A DNA stretch of 64,000 nt from Bigelowiella natans CCMP2755 (GCA_000320545.1 ADNK01001134.1:7501-71500), one strand, 5' to 3'. Positions 23,623 through 39,181 are shown, numbered from the stretch's first letter. The notes: generated from the sequence alone by a model not told the origin. Made by a program: numbers and translations.

Positions 23623-26040
23623 TCACGAAGATGTGAGTCCTAAGACGTCCCTGGCATCTGCTATGAGATCGGCGTCTTCACTCGTTATGTTAAGCTCTTC
23701 GTCCGTTTTCTTAATCTCTCTGAGTTTATCGAGAATACCTAGCATCTGCTTGATTGTCGTCTTGTCAATATCAGCTTCACTCGCATTCTCATCGCCCATG
23801 GATGTATCTATAGTCTTCAGGACGTATCTACAAGTGGTGCTAACCACATAGTCAACCCATTTTTGCATGCAATATGCTGTCATATTCCCTCTTTCTTCTT
23901 CTTTATCCCCGCTATCTTTCACTTCCTCCTTCTCATCTAACGCGCTAATGCTATGGCGAGGATTGTTCTTCTTAGTGTGCTCCAATAATTCTTCCCAGTT
24001 TCTTGTTGCTGCAGGCTCTGATAGCATCTCCACAAAGCGCTTGATTATAATCTCGCTTTGCCGCTTCGAGGCGAACTCGGCAACCTTATCATAGCGCCAT
24101 TCTGGCATAGCCTCTATGTTAACCCAGTCATCAACTGCCTTTTGTATTGTCTCCACCTCTGCGCCTTCCATGCTACTTTCTACGGCTGTTATTGAAGTTG
24201 ATATAGCACTGATGTACTCCTCGTTTGACTTTAAATCAGCGTCGTGCTTCTCCGTTTCCGTCTTTGCCTTTTCTTCCCAGTCCTGTGTTAAATAAAGTTG
24301 AGCCAGGGATTTCAGCTGATACTTGATGAGGTTTTTACCATTCTTCTACTATCTATGTACAAACTAGAATGCAAACACTCACTTACTTACTTGCTTACTA
24401 CACGTGATTCGTCGTTGGACTTACTACAACTTCCAGAAACACAACCTACTCTTACTCTCTTATAAAGACTCTCATCATTCTTCTCTCCTGCCTCCCCCAC
24501 GGTACATCATTTCTTCTTTCTCGTATTGCGGTGAGATGACATAGAGAATAAAACGTTGTTCTTGCTTTTCACAACTTCGGCACTCGGATACCTTAATCTC
24601 CTTCATTTTGCTTTCACAACACTCCAACTGCCTTTTGACCTCTTTCTCTCTCCACTGAGCAATGGCTTTGCGATGATTTACCGCTCTCACATGCATCTTC
24701 TCGCATGACTCTCTCATACGTTTTCTTACATCATCGTCAACATCAATTGCCTTCTTTCCTTCAGCCAAAGTTATCTTTCCTGGTGGTTCTATGCCTTTTT
24801 GTGTCTCCTCATCTTTGGCATCCTCGAGGTATTTCTGCCTCGCTTTTTCCGCCTTTTCGGCTCTTGTTGCTTCGCCAGCACCCCAGGATTTTTTTACAGC
24901 TTCAAAGTAGGTCGTCTTAGTAACGTCAGTCTCCATCACAATGGGGTTATCGGAACTGATCATTATCTCCCAGCCAAGCTGTTCTTGTTGGTGTTTCTGC
25001 TCTCCTTGAACCGCCATGATTTTCTTTCCTTGTGATACTTGATGCAGTGGATCTAGTTGGCATGCAAGTAAGTATTTCTTGGAGCAGCCTAAAGGTATGC
25101 TCGGAAAGAAGCATTCTCCAATACGAGACATCTTTGATATATGCTTTGAGTCTCCCTTGGGCAGCCCTCCTTCAACTTGGATCTCATTAGCATCGTATAA
25201 GTTAACATGAAAGGCCGAAGTTCTGTCTGTGCAAGCGATTTTCACGCTCACAGGTTGCTGTTCCTCCCCCCCCCCCCCTGCAGCGGCGCATGAGATGAGC
25301 TCTCGGAACACCGTGTGTGTGTGATTCGGAATGTAGTCGCCGCTAAAGTAGGTGATACGAGGAAGACTGGACAGTTTGAACTCCATAAATGGCGCGACGG
25401 CAAAGAGCATTATTTTCCAATCGCCCGAATCCGTATCATGAGGAAGCCGTAGCGATGCAGTAAGCGAATACCTTTTTATGCGAAACGCAAGAGGGAAAAC
25501 AACATAGGCAAGTTACGGAAAACGGTACTAATCAGCCAAGAGCAGGTAGCGGTGGAATGAAGAAAAGACTAACAAGAGCGACGGCACGCTTTTCATATCA
25601 ATATCAGGAGCTGATGTTAATTGCTTATACCCAGATTCGTTGACGGAAAGAACCCTAGGAGCAGCATCAAGAAGAAGACTTTGTTGCACTTGTAACGTGT
25701 CGTTGTTGACCCAATGGAGAATGACATATGGGGCTAGAGACGCATCCAACATGTGCATGCAAGTTGACACACGGAACTTCTCTGATGCCAACTCAATGGA
25801 ACCCTCCTCCTTTACCTTAGCACCATCTTCGTTTGATGACGATGACTCGAATGGCCTTGCACTTATACTTTCCGGCACTTTGATTTGAATATTAAACAAA
25901 GTTATCCAGTCCCCCTTTTTTTTTCTGCCATATGTTCCCTCGCCGCTATAATGTACTACATCCCATTCTTTGGTTTCTTCTTTGTCGATCCATTTATACC
26001 TACCAAACATCATTCACTTTCAAATAAGATATAATGGAAA

Positions 26041-26078
<38 letters not shown>

Positions 26079-28316
26079 GAGAGAGGGGGGGGGGGGAGGG
26101 GGAGATGCTATGGTTGCCGGTACCCCTTTCCACTGCCCCATTCTAAGAACTCGAAGGCCTCATTTGCACATGCGAAGATGTAGCAACCGCATTCATTTGA
26201 TACGGTGACAGAGTATTGCTTTGCTGTATCGATTTGAACCGGCACATAACCAAATCCCGTGAAAACCCGTTGTAGAATCAATTTACGATTGTGGGTATAC
26301 CAATCGAATTCATGCACTGAAACGACATAAGAGTGTTCCAAGACTACTGTTTGCTGCTGCTGCTGTTCCTGATCCAGAGAAGAGGAGGAGGCTCCTCCTC
26401 CTTTGGTTGCGAGCGTACATTTCTCACCATTGTTTTCATCGTTCTTGAGTTCCTTCGCAGCCTCTACCGTGGCAACATCGCCAACACTTTTCGACTGAAG
26501 AGGTTCAAAATTTAAATGCACTGTGATAGTACTACTCACGCTAGCTGGAGAATCTTCATCCTCTTTCTCCTCCCCCCCTGCTGTTTTTTTGGTGGCATAA
26601 AGCAGATGGCGTGGCTGATTTGAAAAGGGCTTCTTCAAATCTGTCCATAAGTCTTTGATTTCATGTTTATGCTCTAATTTTTCTCTTGGGAACACTGTGG
26701 TATAGATGCAGAATCGCTTCCACGCACCGTGTATGCTCGAAGTCTCTTTGAACGAAAGCGTAGTAGGCTTCTCCTCTTCTTGTCTGCCGTCGAGTGTAAG
26801 CCGTTTTCTCCTCTTTTTAAGTCTTGGGCATAGGTTGGTATATTCCAACATGATCTCTTCTTTGCCTTGGTCACTCCCATTACCTTGAGCACCTTCTTCA
26901 TCCCCATTTTCTGTTCCTGCATTTGCATCTTTGCCTTCGTCCTTGGTTTCTTCATTTAGTTGTCCATTTTTGCCATGGAGGGGTCGTATCAAATAGCATC
27001 TTGGATGTGGAATGTGAATCCTGCGCTTCCGTGCCTTTGGCGTTTTTGGGATCTTCTGTTTCTCTTCGTTTTTGATAGCTGCTGTAGAGGGTTCGTCGTT
27101 CTGATCTTGACTACTATCACCAGCATCATTAGGTGCAGGGTTGTTCACTGAAGTAGCGTCACCCGCCTGGCCACCATCCTTCATATCCTTTTTTTCTTCA
27201 GTGACAGCTGCGCCTTCTCCGTCAGAACCCTTCCCCCCCTCTTTTTTTTCAGAAGTAGAAGAAGAAGGTATTTCTGCTGCTGCTGCTGCTGCTGTGTTGC
27301 TACTACCACTAGTTTGTTTCTCTTGGTCATCTGCGTCTTCTTTTCCATCATCATCATCATTTTGAGGGTTACCACTGCTACTATTGTTACCGGCATCTCC
27401 TATCTCTAGTATCTGCCTCACAGTAGGGCTCATGGGAGGACTTTCTGGCGGTGCGTCAGTAGAAAATGGAGGTTCTTCATACAAAAAAGCCCCTAAACAG
27501 GACTCCGCACTCAAGCTGTTGACCCAGCTGTTTTTCGTCTGGCAGGATGATGATTCAGATATTTCCCCATCTCCATCTTCCCCTTTTGCATCATCGTTAG
27601 CACCGTCAACGACCTGTTGTACTGCATGTTCTTGCGTCGTCCAACCGCATAAGTAATTCAGAAAGTTTGACCCGCCTGGATTACAATCCCATGGCTCTAC
27701 GTGGCAAAGAGCTTTCGCAATGATGAGCGGCCAACACTCCCCCGCATCAAGCCATCCCATTGACAACGGGAACACAGGCACTCCGTTCGCATCCACAGGA
27801 ACTCTATCGTCGATAATTACTGACCGCCAAGTCGAGTGGTAGAAGATGCGGACCACATACCTCCCATTTGATTGATAGATCGGGACTCCTTTCTTGTCTT
27901 GGGGATAGATGTTCCTCCACAAGTACTTGCCATTCGAAGGAAGCTTCTTTGTCAAGTGTGCTACGGCGTGTGCCACAAAGTTGAGTTGGCTGGTAAGATA
28001 TGTAGCCCAGTAGTTGTTTGTCCCTGATGAGAGATCCTCTTGCTGCTGCTGATTCTTGGGAACTCTAGGGGCAATCTGTGACGATACATATACAAATATC
28101 CAATCGCCATAAGAAGAAGAAGATAAGAATATAAAATGAGGATTACATACCATAATAGGATCTTTGATAGTTTCATCAATAGGGTCCTCCTCTTCCTCAT
28201 CTGGCTCCTCCTCTCGTCTCCTCTTCTGCAATTCGATCTGAGTTAATAATAACAACAGTCCATTAGTTGAAGTATCACCCACCTCATTTTACAAACATAG
28301 ACAGACATGCAAACAT

Positions 28317-28360
<44 letters not shown>

Positions 28361-29115
28361 CACACACACCGAAGACAACCTCTTTCTTCTGAATATCTGT
28401 ATATATTTCGTGTATTCTTCGCCAGCCGACAGTCACTTTCGCCAGGGTAGGGCAAAGCTTTGGTAACTTTTGCTCGAAAGTGGCACCTTCCAGTTTAGGC
28501 AGATTTCGGATAATACTTTCATCCCATTCCGGGAATGAATATAATTCGCATCGAGTTGTCCCTTCTTCAATTTTTTTTGCATCCTGGAGTATCTGACGCC
28601 ATGCATTGTAGTGATAGTTATGTATAAGATCGCGGTTCCAAAATCGTTAACAAAACTCAATTGATGATTCAATCATTCAATACTGAATACTGTAAGTGGC
28701 TATCGTAAAACTCGCTTATTGACCAATAGTCTTCATATTAGTTACAGACCTCTTGATCTTTCTTTCTAGATTGGAGAACGAGCTCCTCAGGAGCTTCAAC
28801 TTCTGCAGGCATAGGACGTCTTCTCTATAGAAAGAAACAACCCGGAAGCGTACCACCCGCAGATAAAGTGAATCACAGGGAAGGACGGAACCTGCCCTGT
28901 ACTTGAAAGCACTTCGAGACGGGGCGCCTGATGTGACACAACACTTTGATTTTTGCGGTAAAGAGGTAGTCTTAAGCCTCCAAAATTTGGCGTGCCTTCC
29001 CCCGTTTGAGTGCAGTATTCTAAATGAAGATTGTCGTGGGAAATAACCGAATCACTGCAGGGAACAGAGCGATACGGGAGGGGGCAGCCACAGGGGCGTT
29101 TCTGGACGAGTAACG
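23623..29115 (-). CDS. Androglobin-like large protein with calpain-type region (5' exon missing)
   Basis: Exons on the complement are 28892-29115, 28750-28824, 28380-28583, 28151-28237, 26124-28075, 25631-25999, 24592-25471 and 23623-24282 (TGA), at least 1480 aa, all in phase; the first acceptor implies a further upstream exon. FPEWDESIIRNLPKLEGATFE and a KDPIM segment precede a calpain-type region with KYLWRNIYP, YVVRIFYHSTWRSVIIDDRVPVD and ECWPLIIAKALCHVEP. I see no full Cys/His/Asn protease triad. A long acidic Ser/Asp/Glu/Lys-rich insert follows, then DLWTDLKKPF..LLYATKK and two beta-rich C2-like segments including ASLRLPHDTDSGDWK. A coiled-coil, charged C-terminal third ends the protein. 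The order resembles androglobin, linked in animals to sperm flagella, but I cannot point to the globin heme histidines. It may be a calpain-like ciliary protein of another subgroup. Confidence 0.62.
26042..26079. repeat. (CA)n microsatellite
   Basis: Intron between exons 26124-28075 and 25631-25999. Confidence 0.95.
28319..28360. repeat. (CA)n microsatellite
   Basis: Intron between exons 28380-28583 and 28151-28237. Confidence 0.95.
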
Positions 29116-30945
<1,830 letters not shown>

Positions 30946-31149
30946 AGTAGAAATTATCCCCTCGCAAATGGGGGCTTCGGCACATGCATAAAGGAAAAAA
31001 TATTAGGACGCTCCGGTGGTCACTGCCGATGCTACGTTACCTCAAATAAATTAGGTGTAGCTACTGGGACACTATTGTCAAAAATTAAAAAATCAGTAAC
31101 ACACAATAAAATGTTGCGTTTGCTTTATTGTTAACGCATAGCGCATGAT

Positions 31150-31720
31150 GGACGTAGTTGCAAGGTGAGAGCGCTCTGCTACTATCTAAAGCTCTGGAGC
31201 TCAACTCGCTCTTTAATTATGTGCAGTCACAGCATCACAATAGACAGAAGTGTCTAGTCATGTACGTACTAGTAGAGTATGTTTACGACCCATTTGTATC
31301 GTTATATTATAGGGACTAATAAGTCCATATACGTGGGTACATGTGTAGTTGTAGGTACATGTGAAGTAGTTGACACACATGTCGCAGACGGCTTATTACA
31401 CACGCATAGGGACTAATAAGTCCATGTAATGTACATATACATTGCAACGTAACTCACAGAAACACATCATAGCGGAGACCAACAGATTCAACATAGCTTT
31501 GACATGCATGTGGAACCGCTGCATTGTACAGCTACATGAGGATGAACATTGAACAAATTTAATTGATTAATATTACATGCATCTTACACATACCTAGACA
31601 CAGCTAGACAGTTATGCCTTGGGTAGCCGCTACGTACGACTGCTGGCTACATGATTTATAAGTCGATGTTGCATATAATTATCCATGTAATAAGCGATGT
31701 GATTGAATATTTCTGGGCGT
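31150..31720. other. Palindrome-rich spacer, RAB11/GH5 tail-to-tail
   Basis: catgtacgtactagtag, 'gggactaataagtccat' twice (about 31313 and 31408), gacatgcatgtgg, ctagacacagctagacag and ctacgtacg. No gene is supported. The palindrome density is lower than in the other islands. Confidence 0.55.
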
Positions 31721-32228
31721 TGCAATAATGCCGGCAATGTAATAATGAAGGATGACATCAATATTGAAAGAAGTGACGTCTACAATATAACTAAATCTGA
31801 ATGATGCTGTCTTGACCTTTTACGACGGCATGATAATCTTTATGAGTCTAATTTTACTATAATCGCGCTGGAAGTATTCTGTCTATACTACCTACAGATC
31901 TTCATCTAAACTGAGGAAAGAATAGAATGGCTGCTTCATACATTTATGCTCACCACTCACCACACACCGCAATGAATTCGATAACAAATTCCACGCTATT
32001 AAGGTGATGTAGGGGCAGGCAAAATAATGTCCGACATATCCACTGGGTGGTCGCACGCGGTTCTTAGCCCGGTCTCCTTATTTAGATCTCGGGGAAAGAA
32101 TCCTTCGTCTACGGCCTGTGGCAGTAGGAGCTTGTGTGAGTGGTGATGAAGACAATAAAAAATGCACGATAAGTCGTATGTGTCTAGATGCTCAAAATGT
32201 TCGAGTGGAATCGGAGTAGAAACCGATT

Positions 32229-34777
32229 TTACTCCATACAGGGAGAGCATGTTTGGCGGTTGATGGTGTGGAGAGCTACCATGCTGTAGCTCCAGTATTT
32301 CGCTGAAATATCCTTGCTTGCGCTGCCATCGACTTTCCAAGCCCAGAAAACCCAACCGAGTTCCTTCTCAAATACAGACTTTTGACCGACAAGTAAGGAA
32401 ACGTCAAGTAGGAACAAAGTCTCTCAAGCTCATACAACGGGAGAATAAGGGGAATTATGCGAGATAATAAATTTCTTCCCCATCATCATCATCATCATCA
32501 TCTTTTATGGAAACGGGCCAGAAAAGATTGTTGGACAATTAGTTCATCCTCATCATGGTTTACTTACCCTCTGTCGTTTGGCAAAGTCAGTGACGAGTTC
32601 TTTCCATTGGTTGTCGTTGCTCCTCTTGGCGATGTTCTTGCACTGCCCAAAATCTTGAAACTGATTTGCAGAGCTAGTGGAGCCAGTGAGGAATCCCATA
32701 CAATCATCTATTGCTAGCGACCATTCGCCGGTCATCGTCGGTAGGGACGAGCAGGTCTTGTAACGTAGAAGACTTCCATACCCACAAGCCATATCGTTGT
32801 GAATAATCTGTTTCATCATGTCATCGTGAGGGTTGTCGCTGGCCACATCCGATGGATTGAAAGCGTGGTACAAGTGCGTGTCCATGTACACGTTTCTAAA
32901 ATCAAAGCCCTTACGCCTCAGCAGCCAGTGCCATTCCTCGTGACGAAAAGCATCACACACCAAAATAGGAAGAGTCCCGTTGATTTGGCGGACCATGGGA
33001 ATGGCCTTGACGTAGAAATCGCGCACAATGCTCATGTCTCCGAAAACCCACGGCTCGTTCATCAGCTCAAGCATGAGGATGTTGTCAACGCCTTTCGAAC
33101 TTAGCATATTGATGTACTTCGTCATGACTTGAAGGATCTCAATGGTGCGCTCTTGATCTTCATCGCTGTAAAACCACCCGTCCCCCCATCTCTCTGGAAC
33201 AGGGTCCATCGAGCGAATACCGGAGTTATCGAGACCGTTTTGACTGCCTGGGGCTCCATGGAGGTCAAGGATGACATGGATGCCGTGTTTAGCTGCGAAA
33301 CTGATGACCCTGGTGATCGGATGATTCATGTCTGTCAAAATGTCCTCATCAGGAGTGATGTAGGGCGCTGGGTCCTGCTGCGCAGCTGCTGCGAAATACC
33401 ACCAGCCTACAGGTACACGAGCGGTGTTGATTCCGTATGAGGCCATGAGTTCGAAGTCCTTCTCTGTGTAGAAAGAATCCCAATGTTTCTTGAGAGAGTT
33501 TGATAAGCTGGTGTTTCCGGCACCAGCTTTGCAGTATGTGTATTGGTCGCGGATATCGTCGTTCCATGTGGTGAAGCCCTTGTTGATCCAGGGCTCGAGG
33601 ACAAACAGCCCACCGACATTGACTCCACGTATAGGGTTATCACCGAGAAGGCCTACCCATGGGGTTTTCTTCCATGGATCCACACGTGATGCGCCGCACC
33701 AAAGATGCGCCATTCCATTGAAAGAGCACGAACTAGGACCAATACCAGCAGTGGTGTTGAATACACCGCCAATGTACGTGCTTAAATAACCAAGATCCCT
33801 GAACAATGATTCAACATTTTAAATTGTCAAAAACATCCCCCGCAGTGCGTCGTTGTACCTCCTAATTTCAAGTTTGTAACTGCAGCTCTCTTATTTGGAT
33901 GTTGCATTCAACTGTATCCATCACTAATCTATTGCTGGGCATCGATGTTTACGCGGTAAAGTATGCAGTGTAGTGTGATAGGCGTAGTACTCTATTCTCA
34001 TGTTCGACATTATTCTGCAGTCAGTTCTATGAAATTATAGTTTATCGATCATATCATTATTACTGTTCCACATCACGTCCTGGAGTGAAAAGGTCAGCGA
34101 CTCCATTGGGGCAGCTCCAATCCTGGGGCAGCTGTCCGCAGTTAAAAGTGTGCCCTGGATAGTCTGCGAGAGTGAAAATTCCACGATTTAATCCGCATGA
34201 AGATCCCCATATTTGTCCAAGGTTGTCCCTGGAAGCGGAGTAAGACAATAAAAACAAGGTAAGAGTTGGCAAAGAACGAAAGTTGGATGGATGAATGGAC
34301 GGCTGTTCTCAAAACATGGATAGATTCTACCTGTAGCTATCGATGTTTTCCGCCGTGACACGGTTATCAAGTCGACACTGCATCTCAGAAAAAAGAGCTC
34401 CCGCGCGATAAATCTGCAGGGAATTATACCAAATGATGAATGACAATAAATATAACGAAGAGGATGGCCAGATAAATAGAATATAAACTGCCGACGTGCA
34501 GTGGAAAAAATAGTGAGTTCCCCCTTTTTTTTCCTATCTGTATATTTCTTCTTACATGGCTCTCGTTGAAGGCCACAATAGCCTCGCTAGGAGCTTGTGC
34601 AGGATCATCTCTATGATTGTGGTAGACAATAGAGAGAAGAAGGCAGATAGCGGTCATGACAACTACAACTTTGGTTATAGCCTGTCGTGCTCGTTTATCG
34701 CCCCACATATCCGAAGCCTTTCTTCCGGCTTTCCGTCCAAACGCGATAGTTCCATATTCACTGAATTTCCACGCCAT
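32229..34777 (-). CDS. Glycoside hydrolase family 5, membrane-anchored exo-1,3-beta-glucanase-like
   Basis: Exons on the complement are 34556-34777, 34331-34413, 34064-34228, 32568-33798 and 32229-32420, giving 630 aa, all in phase. The N-terminus carries about 38 mostly charged residues, then the hydrophobic stretch VVVVMTAICLLLSIVY, so a type II membrane anchor. The catalytic (beta/alpha)8 part contains RGVNVGGLFVLEPW, YGINTARVPVGWWYF, HVILDLHGAPGSQNG, LELMNEPWVFG with the acid/base Glu in NEP, and MTGEWSLAIDDC with the nucleophile Glu in GEWS. It ends with GWVFWAWKVD. This motif set is that of GH5 exo-beta-1,3-glucanases. A role on storage or wall beta-1,3-glucan is an inference. The upstream in-frame codon for MRFS is TTG, so ATG at 34777 is taken as the start. 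Confidence 0.9.
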
Positions 34778-35381
34778 GCTGAAACGCAACCCGTGACTTT
34801 GTTTTCCGCGGAATGTATCGAGTTACACGTAAAATAAAGCTGATTAAACTTTCCCCCACCGTTCTCAATGCAGAAGCAGATTCTAATCCTCTTATAAGTT
34901 AGATCCAATAAACTTAGTGTTCGGTCACTATTTCTGTTCGTTGTAATTAGGAAGTGAGAAAATGATGGCTATAGGTGATCCCTCCCCGCCTCTCTTTCCT
35001 TTCTGTTCCACTGAATTGCCAACAAAACTTAAATCTATTCCTATTCTCACCGAGAAATGCCCTATAATTCGTACGTGATGCAATCATTTCTTGTTGACTC
35101 ATGGTATAAATAGGAGCAAAGGCTGGTACGGAGCTTGTAGATACGAAGCTGCTATGAATAAGTGTAGTCGCTCAAATAGGAATTCTGCATATTTATTACT
35201 AGCGACACCGGTTTATAGGGTACTTCCCAAAGAATTCATGCTAAACTTTATAAAATAGGATATATCTGGTTGTCGCATATAGGAATTCGCCTTATTCGGT
35301 GAACTAGCAGAGGCAACTGGTGCTTTCAAACGAAATCGGTGGCACCCGCGCGCGAACTACGAATCCGCCCTCAGTACGACG
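34778..35381. promoter_or_regulatory. Head-to-head spacer GH5 / zeta-fold protein
   Basis: 604 bp between the two start codons. It holds both promoters by position. No core motif is recognised. Confidence 0.4.
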
Positions 35382-36994
35382 ATGGCCTCTGCATGGCCGT
35401 CGATGCCTTCCCTTACGCAGACGATTGCCACAATTATCACACTCGTTACTGTCAAGTGGTTCTTCTCTTCATCTCCTTCTTCGTCTCAACGTGTACGGTT
35501 GCAGCAGCAGCGACTTCGTAGTCATCACGAAATGGGTACTACCACAATGCCTATGCAGCGGATGATGCAAAGACGACGCTTGTCCCCCGCCTCGCTCCGC
35601 AGTAATGTTCTCCAACATAAACCTAGTTCGAAGCTGGCCGCGGCCAGCGGAAGTGAATCATCTAGCCCTCCTCCTTTCACCGTGGAAGAGCGGGATCGGG
35701 TCATATCATCACTACAAAAAGTATCCGTTAAAGCTGACGGGGTCGACTGGGCTAAACTAAAGCAACTCATTTCGAGCACAGCACATCAATCACACAAGGA
35801 TTGGGAAAATACGGAGAGGGCGTCCGACGTGCTGGCTGGCATTATCGGGGGCCCGGATAATGCCAACTTTAGGAGCATGTTCGAACGTGTACTTGGAGAA
35901 GGGAACTGGGAATCTGCCGAGAAGAGCGCAAATGCTAGGCCTTCAGGGCAGAAGCCATGGGCAGTCCTCGTGACTGGTCTGAATGGGATAAGGTAATTTA
36001 TTGGATGTCGTTGTCCACTGAGAACCCGATCGTTTACGTTAAAATGGTGATGACTTACTTAATCATCGCATTTCATCGCATCATTACTATTATTTCACAA
36101 TGTATTGTCTTATTGCTTAGGAAAACCACCTCAGTGTATCAGCCATGGTTTAAGAAAGCACTCTTTGAGGCTTTACAGCTGAAAACTGGGAGCGCCGCTA
36201 CCAAATCGTTGCTGGGACTGTCGACATTGTCTTCCTCATCTTCGAGTATTACCAAAGAAGAGGAAGAAGCATTGCTTCAAATTCTTCCTGATGGAACAAA
36301 TTCTTTCTTTCGCCAATTGGATTTCATGATCGCCACGGTCGCAAACGAGGAATTCAAGGAGCTGTATAAGATCGAGGATATTCCTTCTTATGCGTCGAAG
36401 AAAAGCGACATCTTCTCTCGATACCGAATGCTGGCGGAGATGCTGGGAGTTCTCCTCGTGAAAGAAGCGCAAAAATCCAAGTTGAATGTGATGGTTGAGA
36501 CTAGTGGCAAGGATGTTGCTATGTTCCACTATGTTGACAAGTTCTTTCCAGACGAGCACTACAACAAGCTCGCACTGCATTTCACAATCGATGACATTAA
36601 GTTTGCAGAGGATTCTGTTGACACACGAATGTTACGTGAAATGAAAGATGGGAAAACAGCAATGAATCGCCTGGTTGGTCTTGAACAAGGTGCAGCGTCA
36701 AGGTCGCCTTCTCACCCATCCGAGGTTGCAAGCGCTACGAAGACGATGATCGATGCGAATGCAGGCGGTCCGTATGGGTCAGCGGTTCTTAAAGGCGTCC
36801 AAGAGGCTTCGGACAAAGTTTGGTCTTCAGTTATAGAAGGAAAGGACGAAGTAAAGGGTGCGGGGGAATCTTGGTACAAAGCTTCATTTGCGATTAATGC
36901 GAGTGATAGCAAGCCATGGACATTAAGTGCAATCATCCCTCCCAAAGGAGAGGAGCCTATTGCAGCTTCTAGATATGTATTCGAACGCAGATAA
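35382..36994 (+). CDS. Zeta-toxin-fold P-loop kinase-like protein, eukaryotic type
   Basis: Two exons, 35382-35992 and 36121-36994 (TAA), give 494 aa and join in phase. Residues 1-27 could be a targeting sequence or membrane anchor, followed by a Ser/Arg/Gln-rich low-complexity region to about residue 105. The core holds PWAVLVTGLNGIR, interrupted by the intron immediately after NGIR, then KTTSVYQPWFK, a Walker A-like loop (GLNGIRKTT). After it come LDFMIATVANEEF, YASKKSDIFSRYRMLAE, NVMVETSGKDVAMFHYVD and HYNKLALHFTIDD. This resembles a P-loop protein type I associate with oomycete and algal genomes, related to the zeta-toxin/UDP-N-acetylglucosamine kinase fold. The substrate is unknown and toxicity is not implied. 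No antitoxin-like partner is adjacent. Confidence 0.72.
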
Positions 36995-37249
36995 TGTATA
37001 ATTAAAATGCTGCTTTATAGTACACCCGGCTGAAGCGCCACGTCTTTCGAAAGAGTGAAAAGATTCTAATATTCCGAATTTTTCCCGGCATGACTCATGG
37101 AGCTTTGGGGTGTTTCCCAATATTAACAGTGTCAAGCTATTTAATCCCCTCAGAGCTGTATCGTATTCTAGCTCGTAACCTTAATTGATAACTACACAAT
37201 TTACAATCAGATGATATCGTCATGAACGACCTAATAAATGATGCAAGTC

Positions 37250-37966
37250 AATTTAGATATGTATATATGATGCATGTACACACACAATATTGTGTAGTTT
37301 CTAAATGCAAGTACGTGGCAGATGCCTCAATGTATGTGACGGCTGTAATGAACAAATCAAAATTTGTTTTCAAATTGTGCCACCATCTAGCCATGATGTA
37401 GCATTATTAGAGCAGGCTCAATGCGATGTGTGCCGATGATCAGATCGAACTAGCGAATCGGAGCGCAAACGCGAATGCTGCCAATAAAAGCTCCCTCCTT
37501 AGAGCGCGTAAACGAGTAAGGGCTCTAGGGCTCCAGCGGCTGCATGCGTGCGTGCATGCATGTGTGTACGTGCATGTTCTACACGCTGAGACGACTGCTT
37601 GTTTGCTCTGCTACTAATGCTAAGGTGTGTGTGTAGTAGCATTAGCAAGCGCCGAAATTGTGGTTACAGCTGGCGCGATAATAGACACAGTCATCGCGTG
37701 GAGGAGTCGATCCTAGAAATGCTAGAAGGTCATTATGAACACCTCCACATCTAGACATTTCTAGAAACCATGTCACCGGTCATGCAAATGTCTCTATCTA
37801 GATCTCTAAAAGCGTGAGTAGGTAACTCATCATCAACCAACCACATGCGCAGCAACGGCTGCAACTATACAACAGGGCGCATCTAGCCAGTACACAGCAA
37901 TAAAATGAGACATAGGCTGCCCCGTAAATGAAATTCAAGCATCGCATCGCTAGATAGTAGTATCAA
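37250..37966. other. Palindrome-rich spacer, zeta-fold/ADA tail-to-tail
   Basis: gctgcatgcgtgcgtgcatgcatg near 37540, tctagacatttctag, atctagatctctaaaag and gctagaagg. No gene is supported. Confidence 0.7.
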
Positions 37967-39181
37967 CTAACAGCCACCATCGAGCCAAACATCGATCTGC
38001 GCAAGTGCCCTTTCCTTGAGCTTCGCTGGAGCTTTGGAGTACGTAATGCTGTTTCGTGCGAGGGTCGCAAGCTGCTTGTCGGTGAACCCAAGAAAGTGTC
38101 GTACGATGAGATACTCACGATTGAGGCTGTGCGCGTTGACAGACGTACCGAAGAAGCCAGGATCGTCGGAGCCAAGCTGCACATGACGCATAGTACACGA
38201 CATTGTCGATTATTTATTCTTCCAAAGGGGGGGAGGGGGAGCGAAGTTTCTTTGATGAAACATTGACCAAAAAATGGAAAACGAAAAAAAAATCACACGC
38301 TAACATCCATGACATGTGCTGTGCGAGTTGAGTGATTGGAAATTGGCAGCAATGTGATAGGATGATGGCGAGAAGAGAGGGATGAGATCAGTGCAGTCCT
38401 ACCGTGCACGGTATGCCTGCATCGAAGAGCTTGCGGAGGGGGTGGGAACGCAGCCCGTTGGGGATATACGTCAACATGCGATTGCTCAGCGGGCAGACTT
38501 CCAAACACACCCCCTTCTCCTTGAGCTCCGCTATGAGTTTCTCGTCGGTCACAGCGCAGATGCCGTGTCCAATCCTCTCTGCTTTCGCGAAGCGAAGCGA
38601 CGCCCACATGTTCCCCGTCGACCGTTTCTCCTCGTCTCCCTTGCTCAGGTACTCACCCGCGTGGTGGCAGATGATAGGATACCCTAGTTGAATGATAAAA
38701 AACATAATCGTCATACTAAGAGAGGCCCCAATAACGATACAAAATATTTCCTGTTGTGTCAGGTTCTTTGGTGTGTGTAATGGATGCGATTTGATGAGAG
38801 CCACGCTCTCCCTGCCCAACCTGCATCTCTCAGCATCTCAAAAACCTCCTTGCTCTCTGCAGCGCTGTCCTCGCTACCCCACGCTCCAAAACCAACGATC
38901 GAAATAGCGTCGTCATCGCCGAGGGCCTTGATCCAAGCTAACACCGTTTTGGCTTCAGCTGGACTCTTTGGGTGGGGTAGGATGAACCGAAGAGAAACCT
39001 ACCGCACAAAGGTATGATGTCTCACTCCTTTCACCTCTCCCTCACACAATGATTGTCGTTGTTGCAAAGGCGAGAGAATACCTTGCCCTTGTATTCCTTC
39101 TCCAGTTCCCTCCATACTTTCAATATCATCTTGTACCGACTGTCATCAACCTCTTTCCCTAACACCGCGTATGCAGAATAT

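Noticed and set aside
26108-28282. 724-codon - strand frame as a single uninterrupted exon
   Set aside because: The stretch 28076-28150 has GT...AG ends, a pyrimidine-rich tail and non-conserved residues; removing it joins KDPIM to IAPRVP in frame. Likewise the last codons after 26124 are intron.
31999-32355. 118-codon - strand frame beginning MGFLGLESRWQ
   Set aside because: A different frame over the last GH5 exon, which reads VFEKELGWVFWAWK in the true frame.
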